A DNA stretch of 30,206 bases from Virgibacillus_R byunsanensis (GTDB taxonomy: Bacteria > Bacillota > Bacilli > Bacillales > Amphibacillaceae): NCBI RefSeq assembly GCF_042675965.1, contig NZ_JBHTKJ010000010.1, positions 1 through 30,206 on the forward strand. Reading direction: 5' to 3'. Shown here in pieces: positions 1 to 7,848 of the stretch (positions within the stretch are counted from its first letter, which is position 1; each line of letters begins with the position of its first letter). Made by a program: the position numbers and the translations under genes. The notes beneath the pieces were generated by a model that worked only from the letters and a program-made list of their open reading frames with translations, ran no database searches and was not told the origin of the DNA.

Positions 1-202
1 AAAAGTAGAAAAACCACAGCCTAGTTGAACGGGCTATGGTATTCTAGGAATCTACTTGGGTTCTTAGTTTTCTCCTTTTGGGAATCCCCTTCCTCAAAAT
101 TTCGTTAGAAATTTAGGTGGGGGGTAGTTCAATATCGCAGTAACAGTAGGGGTTTTATTCTTTGTTTGTAATGGACTCTTTCAATTTTTAAAACCTAAAC
201 TA
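1..202. other. Leader region with a start-less in-frame extension of the PstS-like gene
   Basis: No complete gene is visible here. From 128 to 202 the frame of the following gene stays open and encodes a hydrophobic stretch (roughly FNIAVTVGVLFFVCNGLFQF) that looks like a real membrane segment. It contains no ATG, GTG or TTG codon and is closed upstream by a TAG at 125-127. A purine-rich run (AGGTGGGGGG, 115-124) lies just before that stop. Bases 1-110 contain a weak imperfect hairpin (about 14-43) and nothing else I recognise. Confidence 0.5.
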
Positions 203-1174
203 ATGAAAAGAAGTTTGATAAGTTTTATTTCGATGAGCCTTCTAGCTATAATAGTTTACGAGAGCATCAATTTTTACCATGAAAGTTTGGAAATGGACAA
301 TGCTGAAGTGGATTTATATGAATACCAGCCGTTTCAAAAAGATTCGAAAGTTGTTACATTGGAGGAACCAGCCAGCATAGAATTTGACGGGGATTTACCG
401 GTGTTGGATGGTGCTACCGCCCTTTATCCAGTGTATTCTGCTTTTGCGAACGCCACGTATCCCGAAATGGAATATGACGTTTACGAAAGTGAAGTGATGG
501 CAAATAAAACGCCTAATGCATATAAAAATATAACGAATGGACGTGTCGATGTAATTTTTGCAGCCGGTCCTTCTGAACGTCAGTTACAATATGCTGATCA
601 AAAGGAAGTCGAACTAAACCTAACCCCAATCGGGCGGGAAGCATTTGTCTTTTTTGTCCATTCAGATAACCCGGTTGAAGGACTTACCCTACAGGAAATT
701 CAGGATATATATGCTGGAACCATAAAAAATTGGAAAGAAGTAGGTGGAAAAGACGAAGAGATCCGTGCTTTCCAACGCCCAGATGACAGTGGAAGTCAAA
801 CAGCATTGGAAAACCTGATGGAAGATAAAGCCTTAATGGAAGCTCCTACCGATGATATTGTGTCTGGGATGGGTGGGATCATTGAACAAACCTCCAATTA
901 TAAAAACTATAAAAATGCGATTGGTTATTCATTCCGCTATTTTTCTATGGACATGGTTGAAAACGATAAGATAAAACATATTGAAGTAGACGGAGTCATG
1001 CCTTCTAAAGAAACGATACGGACCGGTGAATATCCGTTGTCATCTGAATTTTACGCCATTACAGCTGTTAGCGAAAATTTAAATGTACCACCTTTTATAG
1101 ATTGGATTTTATCCGAAGAGGGGCAATCATTGATCGAACGAACAGGTTATGTACCAATGGAAGATTATGAGTAG
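203..1174 (+). CDS. PstS-family phosphate ABC transporter substrate-binding protein, N-terminus probably lost
   Basis: Periplasmic-binding-protein-like phosphate receptor, normally membrane-anchored and delivering phosphate to a Pst-type ABC importer. The PstS-like domain covers about residues 65-320. Visible signatures are LDGATALYPVYSAFA near residue 68, FAAGPSE near 117, GREAFVFFV near 143, RPDDSGSQT (anion-binding loop) near 191 and SGMGGI near 220. A single membrane segment (about 5-24) precedes it. The annotated ATG has no ribosome binding site, and the frame upstream to 128 encodes a further hydrophobic segment without a start. Relatives in this family, as I recall them, start about 50 residues earlier with extra membrane segments, so this copy may be 5'-truncated or frameshifted. 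No pstCAB genes are nearby. The family call is firm; the functional state is uncertain. Confidence 0.8.
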   Translation: MKRSLISFISMSLLAIIVYESINFYHESLEMDNAEVDLYEYQPFQKDSKVVTLEEPASIEFDGDLPVLDGATALYPVYSAFANATYPEMEYDVYESEVMANKTPNAYKNITNGRVDVIFAAGPSERQLQYADQKEVELNLTPIGREAFVFFVHSDNPVEGLTLQEIQDIYAGTIKNWKEVGGKDEEIRAFQRPDDSGSQTALENLMEDKALMEAPTDDIVSGMGGIIEQTSNYKNYKNAIGYSFRYFSMDMVENDKIKHIEVDGVMPSKETIRTGEYPLSSEFYAITAVSENLNVPPFIDWILSEEGQSLIERTGYVPMEDYE

Positions 1175-1236
1175 GGCTTTACATATAAAAGAGAAGTGAA
1201 CAGCTAGATCACTTCTCTTCGGGTAATACATTTGGG

Positions 1237-1437
1237 TTAAACGTTTGTTGTCTCGGGATATTCATGGGCCGAGATGGCACCTTCTTGTATTAAAGTATGA
1301 TAAATGCGCCGATAATCTTTTGCTTCAACTTCATTTAAAACGTATTTCATTTGTAAAAAATCGAGTAATACGTTCATCGATTCAGGCTGCTGTTTTCGTT
1401 CTTGTTCATAGATTGTCCTCAACTCGTCTATTTGCAT
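1237..1437 (-). CDS. Small conserved protein, YppF-like
   Basis: A 66-residue acidic helical protein with a LLDFLQMKYVLNEVEAKDYR core, resembling the small uncharacterised YppF family of Bacillus. I recognise the pattern but cannot confirm it by search. I chose the ATG at 1437 rather than the TTG directly before it (1440), because the AGGAGG at 1445-1450 is 7 bases from the ATG and only 4 from the TTG. It stands alone between the convergent pstS-like gene and the terminator at 1550-1583. Function is unknown. Confidence 0.6.
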   Translation of the reverse strand: MQIDELRTIYEQERKQQPESMNVLLDFLQMKYVLNEVEAKDYRRIYHTLIQEGAISAHEYPETTNV

Positions 1438-1549
1438 CAAAATTCCTCCTTATATAGCTCCAGTGCTTGCACCAAAGTAGTTGTCTATAAGAAATATATG
1501 ATAAAACTTAGAAATTCATGACCAGTAGAAGAACATTTTTCTGTATAGC

Positions 1550-1583
1550 AAAAGGTACCCGGAATAACTTCTGGGTACCTTTT
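1550..1583 (-). terminator. Intrinsic terminator after the beta-propeller gene
   Basis: AAAAGGTACCC and GGGTACCTTTT form an 11-bp perfect stem around a 12-base loop. It is nearly symmetrical but best serves the minus-strand gene that ends at 1717. The 130 bases between that stop and the hairpin contain a fragment (AGCTCCAGCGCC, about 1632-1643) shared with the repeat at 20845. Confidence 0.75.
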
Positions 1584-1716
1584 ATACTAGTTAGCCTACT
1601 GTGAAATTTAGTTAAATACATAAGCTAGTATAGCTCCAGCGCCTAGCCCTCGAGACATCAACAGTTTGATTCCATGTGTAATGGCAACCATGATTGTCGT
1701 GTCTAAGAAGAGCTGC

Positions 1717-3972
1717 TTAGTATTGTCTATTCAGTTCTGGTAATTCTATTGCCTTTGTAATGGTTGAATCTGTCATATTGTAGACTTTCATTTGATCAAA
1801 TGAAAGGGTGTACAGATAATCATCAACGGAAACCATTCGCTGAATTTGTGATTCCCATTCAGGGTGCTGTTTGTTATCAGCTTGATGGGTAATGGTGTCT
1901 TGTAATGTTATCCCTGATTCAGGGGAGATTTCATATAAGAAAGCTCCTTCATAAACAAATGAATGTTCTTCATAGGTAGCATCGCCTTTTTGAACTATCT
2001 TGGATTCATATAATTGGGCTGGGAAACCAAAGAGATTTTTTTCGGGATGCTTAAATAATGATTTATGGTTATAATTGATTTCCGAATGTGAGCCGCCTTG
2101 ACCAAGTATTTCACTAAACTTTTCGGTTGGATTTGCTGGGTCACTCACATCGAAAACTGATATTTTGAGGCCTCTTTGACGGACTCTGGGCTCACTGCTT
2201 CCTTCAACTTCCTCTAAATCAGTATGTTGGCCGAATCCAATAACATGATTGTCATCAAGCGGGTGAAGATAATTGGAGAAGCCTGGGATTTTCAATTCAC
2301 CCAAGACGGTTGGATTTTTAGCATCCTCTAGATCTATCACAAATAACGGATCAACTTGCTTGAATGTTACCATGTACGCTACATTCTCCATAAAGCGTAC
2401 ACTGTAAATCCGTTCACCTTCTGCTAACCCTTCCACTTCTCCTAGAGGGTTTAGATTCGTATCAAATGTATACAGGTTATTTGTCGATGGTTCATCGTCT
2501 CTCCACATATCGCCTTTTGTAGTTGCAACACGGAACGTATCATTTCGCTTATCCATGGCGAACTGGTTGATTAAACTACCGTTAACAACAGTTGATGCAT
2601 TATACGTGATTGCTCCACCATCAATTTTAAACTGAATAATCTCCGTATCAGCAGTGCGTGCAATCATGGTATCTGCTGAACTACTGTCATTGGATGACTC
2701 ACTCGTATCGTATTTATTTGCAGCTGTATAAATATGGTTTTGTGACATGTACATCTGGTTCGAGGCACCTAAATATGTTTCAACTTTTGCTTCTTTATCC
2801 ATATCATTTAAATCGATAGAACTTATTAACATGAAGCTTTCGTCGTTACTCTCCGGGAAAAAGTACATATCCTCAAAATCGACTGGTTTTCCCTTATCAC
2901 TTACCGATGTATCCTTCACAAATGGACGTACTTCCATATCTTCAAGATCTACGTCCTCTTTAGGGTTACCCATAATGTGAACGGGTGGGTGATTGTTTGC
3001 TACAAGGTATAAAAATCCATCCATTTTTCGTGAAGCTGTAAGGGAGCCTTCTATGGTAAACTCTCTTATCCGTTCTGGGTTTTCTTTATCGGAAATATCA
3101 TACACATATGTTGTTGTTTGCATGGAATGAACGGGTGGATAAATAGCAATATCAGCATTTGTCGTTTCTTTTGGTTGTTCTGTTTCTTTTAATTCCCGAA
3201 TGGTTTCTTGGGTGTGACCGATGCTAACTAAAAGGTCATCATGAAGAAAGAGCTCTCGTGTTTGAAACTTTTCTTCTTGAATCTTGCTAACAACATTACT
3301 ATTATTTTCATCTGTAGATGCAATTACAATATCGTTATCCCTGGCAAAATAAACATAATCACCGTCTGTTTTAACCGAGTCGCCCTCATCAATGCCCTCG
3401 ACCTGAACGTTCGTTTCTGAAGTGGAAGACTCATTACTAGCACCATCACCTGCTGCAGTGTCTGCACTTTCTTCACTATCCTCCATTGTAGTAAATTCAT
3501 TTCCCCTTTGCTGTTGCCGTTTTTCGATTCGTTCTTCAAGCAATGTTATTAACTGATTTTGGTCTTTAATTTTAGGTAACTCTTCTACTGTCTGGAATGA
3601 ATGGACAAAAGATTTGGATAACCCTTTTCCATTAGCAGTTTCAACCTGATCAGAAATGTTTATCTGATAGCTTTCATCAACTGTATACCCCTCTTTAGGA
3701 GCCTTTAATGTCAAAATCGTGTTGTCATCGTTCCATTCAAAGTCAACAGAAACGGACTCGTTGTCATTGTTATATACCTTTACCGTATCATTGGTAAAAG
3801 TTTCTGGATTCATACTTTCGGAAAATTGAACAGACCAATCTTTGAATGTTGGTGCATAACTCGAAGCAGATGGAATTTGTGCAGTTATTGAATTTGAAAT
3901 TGTAAATGCCAGGACACTTATGGCAATAATGCTAACGACACTAATCCATGTGATAATAGTTGTTTTCTTCAT
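1717..3972 (-). CDS. Membrane-anchored secreted protein: Ig-like (Big_5) domain plus C-terminal beta-propeller domain
   Basis: A 751-residue exported protein. Residues 1-30 are a signal-anchor (KK followed by a long hydrophobic run). Residues about 35-130 resemble an SbsA/Big_5 Ig-like domain (VQFSESMNPETF, then ESYQINISDQV). An acidic, Ser-rich linker (about 155-190) leads into VEGIDEGDSVKTDGDYVYFA, the hallmark entry of the Beta_propel family (PF09826, COG4880), which fills the rest with repeated YxYDISDxxNPxx and DLEDAKNPTVLGEL blades. Start is supported by GAGGTGA eight bases before the ATG. The family has no firmly known role; a cell-surface function is inferred from the signal-anchor. 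It is monocistronic, with its terminator at 1550-1583. Confidence 0.88.
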   Translation of the reverse strand: MKKTTIITWISVVSIIAISVLAFTISNSITAQIPSASSYAPTFKDWSVQFSESMNPETFTNDTVKVYNNDNESVSVDFEWNDDNTILTLKAPKEGYTVDESYQINISDQVETANGKGLSKSFVHSFQTVEELPKIKDQNQLITLLEERIEKRQQQRGNEFTTMEDSEESADTAAGDGASNESSTSETNVQVEGIDEGDSVKTDGDYVYFARDNDIVIASTDENNSNVVSKIQEEKFQTRELFLHDDLLVSIGHTQETIRELKETEQPKETTNADIAIYPPVHSMQTTTYVYDISDKENPERIREFTIEGSLTASRKMDGFLYLVANNHPPVHIMGNPKEDVDLEDMEVRPFVKDTSVSDKGKPVDFEDMYFFPESNDESFMLISSIDLNDMDKEAKVETYLGASNQMYMSQNHIYTAANKYDTSESSNDSSSADTMIARTADTEIIQFKIDGGAITYNASTVVNGSLINQFAMDKRNDTFRVATTKGDMWRDDEPSTNNLYTFDTNLNPLGEVEGLAEGERIYSVRFMENVAYMVTFKQVDPLFVIDLEDAKNPTVLGELKIPGFSNYLHPLDDNHVIGFGQHTDLEEVEGSSEPRVRQRGLKISVFDVSDPANPTEKFSEILGQGGSHSEINYNHKSLFKHPEKNLFGFPAQLYESKIVQKGDATYEEHSFVYEGAFLYEISPESGITLQDTITHQADNKQHPEWESQIQRMVSVDDYLYTLSFDQMKVYNMTDSTITKAIELPELNRQY

Positions 3973-4069
3973 GACAATCTCACCTCATTTTTTAGTAAGG
4001 AATTATTTACCTTTAATCTCTTAGACGTTGAAGGAAAGATTTTGTTACATAATTGTAATATATATTTTT

Positions 4070-4213
4070 AGAAAACTTGGCATTCGTTTTAGGGATTCTA
4101 GGTAAGCGTACTTTGCTTTCTTAGAAGCGCTTATGCTTTGGAGTGCAAGCTTTAATGGCGAATGACCTAGTTGCACTTATGCAAATAAGAAAGTTTTTAC
4201 TTTCTTATTTGCT
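4070..4213 (-). repeat. Family A intergenic two-hairpin repeat, copy 1 (with internal insertion)
   Basis: On the minus strand this begins immediately after the T-tract of the yitS terminator, with a hairpin built on GCAAATAAGAAAGT/ACTTTCTTATTTGC. It continues with GCATAAGTGCAACTAGGTCATTCGCCAT and ends at CCAAGTTTTCT. Relative to copy 4 (23468-23554) it carries about 55 extra bases (about 4087-4143) that contain AAGCGCTTATGCTTT, similar to a fragment at 6805-6822. Confidence 0.75.
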
Positions 4214-4248
4214 AAAAAAACTGATTCAGAGAAAAAACTCTGAATCAG
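4214..4248 (-). terminator. Intrinsic terminator of yitS (degV)
   Basis: An 11-bp perfect stem CTGATTCAGAG/CTCTGAATCAG with a six-base loop, followed on the minus strand by seven T (4214-4220). It starts only eight bases after the yitS stop. Confidence 0.9.
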
Positions 4249-4256
4249 CGGGTGGA

Positions 4257-5117
4257 CTATTTATAAGGTTTATTAAGGAAAAAAAGTGCGAGTGTTCCAG
4301 GTCCTGAATGGGAACCAATGGCGGAACCTACCATTTCAATTTCAACATGACTGACGCCAAACTTTTCTTTGATCATACCAGCGAACTTTTCTGCTGTTTC
4401 CAGATCATCACCGTGACTAATACCAATCGTTTGATTTTCAAAATCAGTACCACGCTCTTCCATTATTTCAAGCATGCGATTTAGTAGTTTCTTGGAACCT
4501 CTGATTTTTTCAAGAGGAACTAGTTTGCCATTCTCGACATGAAGAATTGGTTTGATTTTTAATAACGTACCAACGAAAGCGGCTGTCTTACTGACACGGC
4601 CTCCACGATAAAGATACTCGAGATCATCAACTGTAAAAATATGTTCCATATGCTCTGCGTGATATGTAGCAGTTTCCATAATCTCTTCTACACTTGCGCC
4701 TTCTTTTGCCATCTTGGCAGCACGAAGGATAACTAAGCCAAGACCGATGGAAACACACTTTGTGTCAACAACATAGATCGGTGCATCAGGATATTCTTCT
4801 TTTACTTCCTGCTCCATCAATTTTGCGGCTTGATAGGTACCTGAGAGTTCTGATGACAACGCGAAGTATATTAATGCTTGATCTGAATCGGCATAAGATG
4901 TAAAAATGTCCTTAAAGGCTTGTGGTGATGCTTGAGATGTTTTCGGACTTTTTCCTTCTCTCATTGCTTTATAAATAGTTTGAGGGGAAATAGTTTTACC
5001 ATCTTCAAATTCTTTTTCCTCTAAATGAACCGTTAATGGTACCATTTTAATGTCAAGTTCGTTATAATGTTGTTCTGATAGGTCTGATGCAGTATCAGCA
5101 AGAATTTTATTATTCAT
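4257..5117 (-). CDS. yitS: DegV family fatty-acid-binding protein (YitS-like)
   Basis: DegV/FakB-type protein of 286 residues, the usual length. These proteins bind a fatty acid between two domains; FakB members present it to the kinase FakA, which phosphorylates it for phospholipid synthesis. Seen: N-terminal ILADTASDLS, the carboxylate-binding TSQASP near residue 60, LSSELSGTYQAA near 88, and C-terminal GSAIGSHSGPGTLALFF. GAAGGTG precedes the ATG. The neighbour yitT on the opposite strand, followed by yitU-yitV-yitW, matches the B. subtilis yit locus, which is why I use yitS. Which FakB-like specificity it has cannot be told from sequence. Confidence 0.88.
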   Translation of the reverse strand: MNNKILADTASDLSEQHYNELDIKMVPLTVHLEEKEFEDGKTISPQTIYKAMREGKSPKTSQASPQAFKDIFTSYADSDQALIYFALSSELSGTYQAAKLMEQEVKEEYPDAPIYVVDTKCVSIGLGLVILRAAKMAKEGASVEEIMETATYHAEHMEHIFTVDDLEYLYRGGRVSKTAAFVGTLLKIKPILHVENGKLVPLEKIRGSKKLLNRMLEIMEERGTDFENQTIGISHGDDLETAEKFAGMIKEKFGVSHVEIEMVGSAIGSHSGPGTLALFFLNKPYK

Positions 5118-5293
5118 TTTTTCACCTTCATTCCTATTAAAATACTTGTATTTCTTTTAGTTTAAAGCTATAAAGAAGGTTAGTCAAAGTTTATTTAGCT
5201 TTTTAATAGAAAATTTTTAAGGTTTGGAGTATAAGGAAAGTTTAATAGTTCGGGTGAGTAATTGGGTTTTACAGGCAGGATAAGGAGGTAGAC

Positions 5294-6136
5294 ATGTTTT
5301 TATTTGAAGCAAGACGTATTATCATCGTTGTATTTGGAGCGCTATTAAATGCAATTTCACTAAATTTCTTCTTAATCGGCGCGAATGTCTATGCAAGTGG
5401 TTTTACTGGTGCCGCACAGTTGTTATCTAGTGTATTTAATGATTTTATGGGGATCGGTGTTAGTACCGGTATTCTATTGTTTATACTAAATATTCCAGTT
5501 GCTATTTTAGGTTGGCGCAAGGTAGGTAAGGGATTTACGGTTTATAGTGTTATTTCTGTACTTTTTACGACCGTTTTTTTAGAAGTCATGCCAGTTGTTG
5601 CATTGTCAGAAGATATCATATTGAATGCCGTATTTGGCGGAGTTATTGCTGGTACAGGTGTTGGAATGACACTTAAAATGGGTGCTTCCACAGGTGGTAT
5701 GGATATTGTTGCGATGGTGTTGTCCCGTATGAAGGATAGACCAATCGGTACTTATTTTTTACTTCTTAACAGTATTATCATCGTAATGGCAGGCGTTCTT
5801 TATGAGCCTGAAAACGCGTTGTATACATTATTAACGCTATATGTAACTACACGTGTAATTGATGCAATTCATACTAGACATGAGAAAGTAACGGCGATGA
5901 TCATTACACATAAAGCAGATGAATTACAAGCAGCAATCCATGGCACAATGGTCCGTGGAATTACAATATTACCAGCCAAGGGTGCTTACACAAAAGAGGA
6001 TAAACATATGATGTACTTGGTTGTGACAAGGTATGAATTATATGACTTAGAACGTATTATTGGCGAAATAGATCCAAAAGCATTCACAAATATTGTGCAA
6101 ACAACAGGTATTTTTGGTTTCTTTAGAAAAGAATAA
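5294..6136 (+). CDS. yitT: YitT family membrane protein (DUF161 + DUF2179)
   Basis: A 280-residue membrane protein with about five transmembrane segments in residues 1-190, including FGGVIAGTGVGMTLKMGASTGGMDIVA, the signature of the YitT/DUF161 family. A soluble DUF2179 domain follows (about 205-278: TAMIITHKADELQAAI, ending TTGIFGFFRKE). The start is fixed by AAGGAGGT seven bases before the ATG. The substrate of the family is unknown; a transport role is only suspected. A lipoprotein gene follows 29 bases downstream, probably in the same transcript, ending at the terminator 6614-6643. Confidence 0.92.
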   Translation: MFLFEARRIIIVVFGALLNAISLNFFLIGANVYASGFTGAAQLLSSVFNDFMGIGVSTGILLFILNIPVAILGWRKVGKGFTVYSVISVLFTTVFLEVMPVVALSEDIILNAVFGGVIAGTGVGMTLKMGASTGGMDIVAMVLSRMKDRPIGTYFLLLNSIIIVMAGVLYEPENALYTLLTLYVTTRVIDAIHTRHEKVTAMIITHKADELQAAIHGTMVRGITILPAKGAYTKEDKHMMYLVVTRYELYDLERIIGEIDPKAFTNIVQTTGIFGFFRKE

Positions 6137-6165
6137 TAGGATATATAGAAAGAGGGATAGGTTTC

Positions 6166-6615
6166 ATGAAATACGTATGGATAGCTCTTACGGCAACTTT
6201 ATTAATTGGATGCAGTGAAGATAACACAGAACAAGAAGAAGTCCAGCAAGACCAAGAAGAAAATAATGCAGCCGAAACGGAACCAGAATCAACAGATGAT
6301 TCTGCCGTAGAATTTAGAAATGTAGATGTAAAAGTAGAAAATAATGAAGTTCAATTAACTGGAGAAGGAAAATCAGATACAGATGTCGCTTATTTTAAAC
6401 TCGATCAAGGCGAATCCCAAATTGTCGAAGAGACTGAAGTAGAATTGGATCCAAACGAACAAGGATGGGGACAATTTGAAATTACAGTGCAACTCTCAGA
6501 CGAAGTAGCATCAACCGAGGAAGTTCCGGTCATTATGTTATATGGTAAAAATGCATCTGGTGAAGTGATAAACCCAAATTATATTCCAGTAGATTTAGAA
6601 AATCAGATTAGCTAA
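6166..6615 (+). CDS. Small acidic lipoprotein of unknown function
   Basis: A 149-residue protein with a lipoprotein signal peptide: MKYVWIALTATLLIGC, lipobox LIGC with the lipidated Cys at residue 16. A disordered stretch rich in Glu, Gln and Asn follows (17-48). The C-terminal part (about 50-148) alternates in a way that suggests a beta-sandwich; it is not a family I can name. It lies where B. subtilis has ipi (a cytosolic protease inhibitor) but does not resemble it to my eye. Co-transcribed with yitT; ribosome binding site AGAGGGATAGG. Confidence 0.75.
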   Translation: MKYVWIALTATLLIGCSEDNTEQEEVQQDQEENNAAETEPESTDDSAVEFRNVDVKVENNEVQLTGEGKSDTDVAYFKLDQGESQIVEETEVELDPNEQGWGQFEITVQLSDEVASTEEVPVIMLYGKNASGEVINPNYIPVDLENQIS

Positions 6616-6643
6616 AAAAGACAGCGCATCGCTGTCTTTTTTT
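6614..6643 (+). terminator. Intrinsic terminator of yitT-lipoprotein operon
   Basis: AAAAAAGACAGCG / CGCTGTCTTTTTT with a three-base loop and a T-tract to 6643. It overlaps the stop codon of the lipoprotein gene. Confidence 0.92.
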
Positions 6644-6731
6644 AGTAGATAGGAAAGTATAAAACTTTCTTATCTACATAAGTGCAACTAAGGCTTTCAC
6701 CATTAAGGCTTGGTGATAAGCCAAGTTTTCT
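6644..6731 (+). repeat. Family A intergenic two-hairpin repeat, copy 2
   Basis: Starts directly after the terminator T-tract. The first hairpin is GTAGATAGGAAAGT / ACTTTCTTATCTAC, then ATAAGTGCAACTAAGGC, a second hairpin (TCACCATTAAGGCTTGGTGA) and the end CCAAGTTTTCT. Confidence 0.8.
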
Positions 6732-6829
6732 AAAAAGTAAAGAAAGTATATAACTTGAAAGTTTTGTACATTTAGCTACAGAATCAGCCACGTCCAACCT
6801 GTAAGGGCGCTTACGCTTTTGCTATGTAA

Positions 6830-7093
6830 TTAATAACCGTATTTTTCAAGTACTTCCAATACTTTTGGTGATAGCTCATCCCATTCAACGTCAAATTGTT
6901 TGTTAACGGTAATGAAATTTTGATATCCAAAAACGTTATCGACACCTTCAACCTGCATTAAATCATTTAAAATGGCATGTTCACTTGTGTCACCTGGCAT
7001 GACAGAAACACTATTAGTTCCTTCAAAGATAACGCTATCTGTTGTGAATTTTAAAGCATTTGGATTTGGTGTAGCTTCAGCACGAATTCCCAT
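6830..7093 (-). CDS. NifU N-terminal domain (Nfu_N) protein
   Basis: A stand-alone Scaffold protein Nfu/NifU N-terminal domain of 87 residues (PF08712 type). Seen: TPNPNALKF near residue 8, a MPGDTSEHAILNDLMQVEGVDNVFGYQNFITVNK core and a C-terminal WDELSPKVLEVLEKYGY. There is no CxxC, so it does not itself carry the cluster-binding domain of Nfu. In Bacilli such proteins are presumed to act around iron-sulfur cluster handling; that is inference. AGGAGGG lies nine bases before the ATG. It sits in an otherwise yit-syntenic block. Confidence 0.85.
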   Translation of the reverse strand: MGIRAEATPNPNALKFTTDSVIFEGTNSVSVMPGDTSEHAILNDLMQVEGVDNVFGYQNFITVNKQFDVEWDELSPKVLEVLEKYGY

Positions 7094-7173
7094 TTAAAAT
7101 TTCCCTCCTAATAATACCTACATACATATATAATAGCAGAAACTGACTATAGAAAAAAGGAATAAAATGAAAG

Positions 7174-7197
7174 CACCCCCAGTGGCCAATGGGGGTG
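7174..7197 (-). terminator. Probable terminator of the small-protein pair 7479-7628 / 7279-7476
   Basis: CACCCCC / GGGGGTG stem (7 bp) with a ten-base loop. On the minus strand it is followed by CTTTCATTTTATT, a loose T-rich tail. It lies between the DUF3813-like stop and the NifU-N start. Confidence 0.55.
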
Positions 7198-7278
7198 AAA
7201 ATACTTGCTTCATAAATCTTTTTCATTAACATAATGAATTAGCAATTACGGTCACAAGCACCAAATTTTAATTTAAAG

Positions 7279-7476
7279 TTAGCTTAACTGATTGTGCTGT
7301 TTAAGCTGTTGTTCTAATTGTTGCAACTGTTGCTGTTCTTCTGGTGAAGCATCGTTGTATGCTGATTGAATAGCATTTTGAGCAGCTTGTTTATCCTGCT
7401 GGTTTGCATTTCCTTGAGCGTTGGTTAAGCGATTGACGGCATTTCTGGCTTGTTGCATAAAGTTATTGTTCTGCAT
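7279..7476 (-). CDS. Small Gln-rich helical protein, DUF3813-like
   Basis: 65 residues, with 19 Gln and 10 Asn: QQARNAVNRLTNAQ, then QAAQNAIQSAYNDASPEEQQQLQQLEQQL. The pattern fits the DUF3813 family of Bacillus small proteins, which I identify by likeness only. Function is unknown. The ATG is two bases after the TAA of the gene at 7479-7628, and that gene's end supplies its GGAGGG ribosome binding site, so the two are probably translationally coupled. Confidence 0.7.
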   Translation of the reverse strand: MQNNNFMQQARNAVNRLTNAQGNANQQDKQAAQNAIQSAYNDASPEEQQQLQQLEQQLKQHNQLS

Positions 7477-7478
7477 TG

Positions 7479-7628
7479 TTAAAACCCTCCTACCGTGTGG
7501 TTATCCGCTTCCTCACGTTTTCGGTCCTTATCGCTAAATCGGGATCTGTAAGGAAATCGTTCATCATGTTTTTTAACAGAATCTGATCCTTGTTGGGTAA
7601 ATCGTTTTGACTTGCTACGTTTCCCCAC
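7479..7628 (-). CDS. Very small basic protein, unknown
   Basis: A 49-codon gene with a GTG start: VGKRSKSKRFTQQGSDSVKK, continuing through HDERFPYRSRFSDKDRKREE and ending GGF. It is strongly charged, with clusters of Lys and Arg. The case for a gene is a perfect AAGGAGG eight bases before the GTG (a second GTG is one codon upstream), an intact frame, and a two-base gap to the next gene, whose ribosome binding site (GGAGGG) falls in its last codons. I do not recognise the product. Confidence 0.62.
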   Translation of the reverse strand: MGKRSKSKRFTQQGSDSVKKHDERFPYRSRFSDKDRKREEADNHTVGGF

Positions 7629-7684
7629 CACAAATACCTCCTTAGAAAAACGTTATTAGTTTTTCTTAACTCGGAAGTGCTATT

Positions 7685-7771
7685 AGAGAACTTGACTGAT
7701 CGCCAAGCATTTATGGCGAAAGCCTTAGTTGCACTTATGCAATAGGAAAGTATTATACTTTCCTATCTGCT
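7685..7771 (-). repeat. Family A intergenic two-hairpin repeat, copy 3
   Basis: On the minus strand it follows the yitU terminator T-tract directly: AGCAGATAGGAAAGTATAAT (hairpin with ACTTTCCTATT), then GCATAAGTGCAACTAAGGCTT, a second hairpin (TCGCCATAAATGCTTGGCGA) and a shortened end CAAGTTCTCT. Confidence 0.8.
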
Positions 7772-7798
7772 AAAAAAGTGAACGCTTTTGCGCTCACT
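7771..7798 (-). terminator. Intrinsic terminator of yitU
   Basis: AGTGAACGC / GCGCTCACT with a TTTT loop (one A-C mismatch), followed on the minus strand by six T. It lies about 50 bases after the yitU stop. Confidence 0.8.
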
Positions 7799-7848
7799 AC
7801 TAGTATGGTCGATATGTTTATTTATATAAAAAGAATATATTGGAAAGA

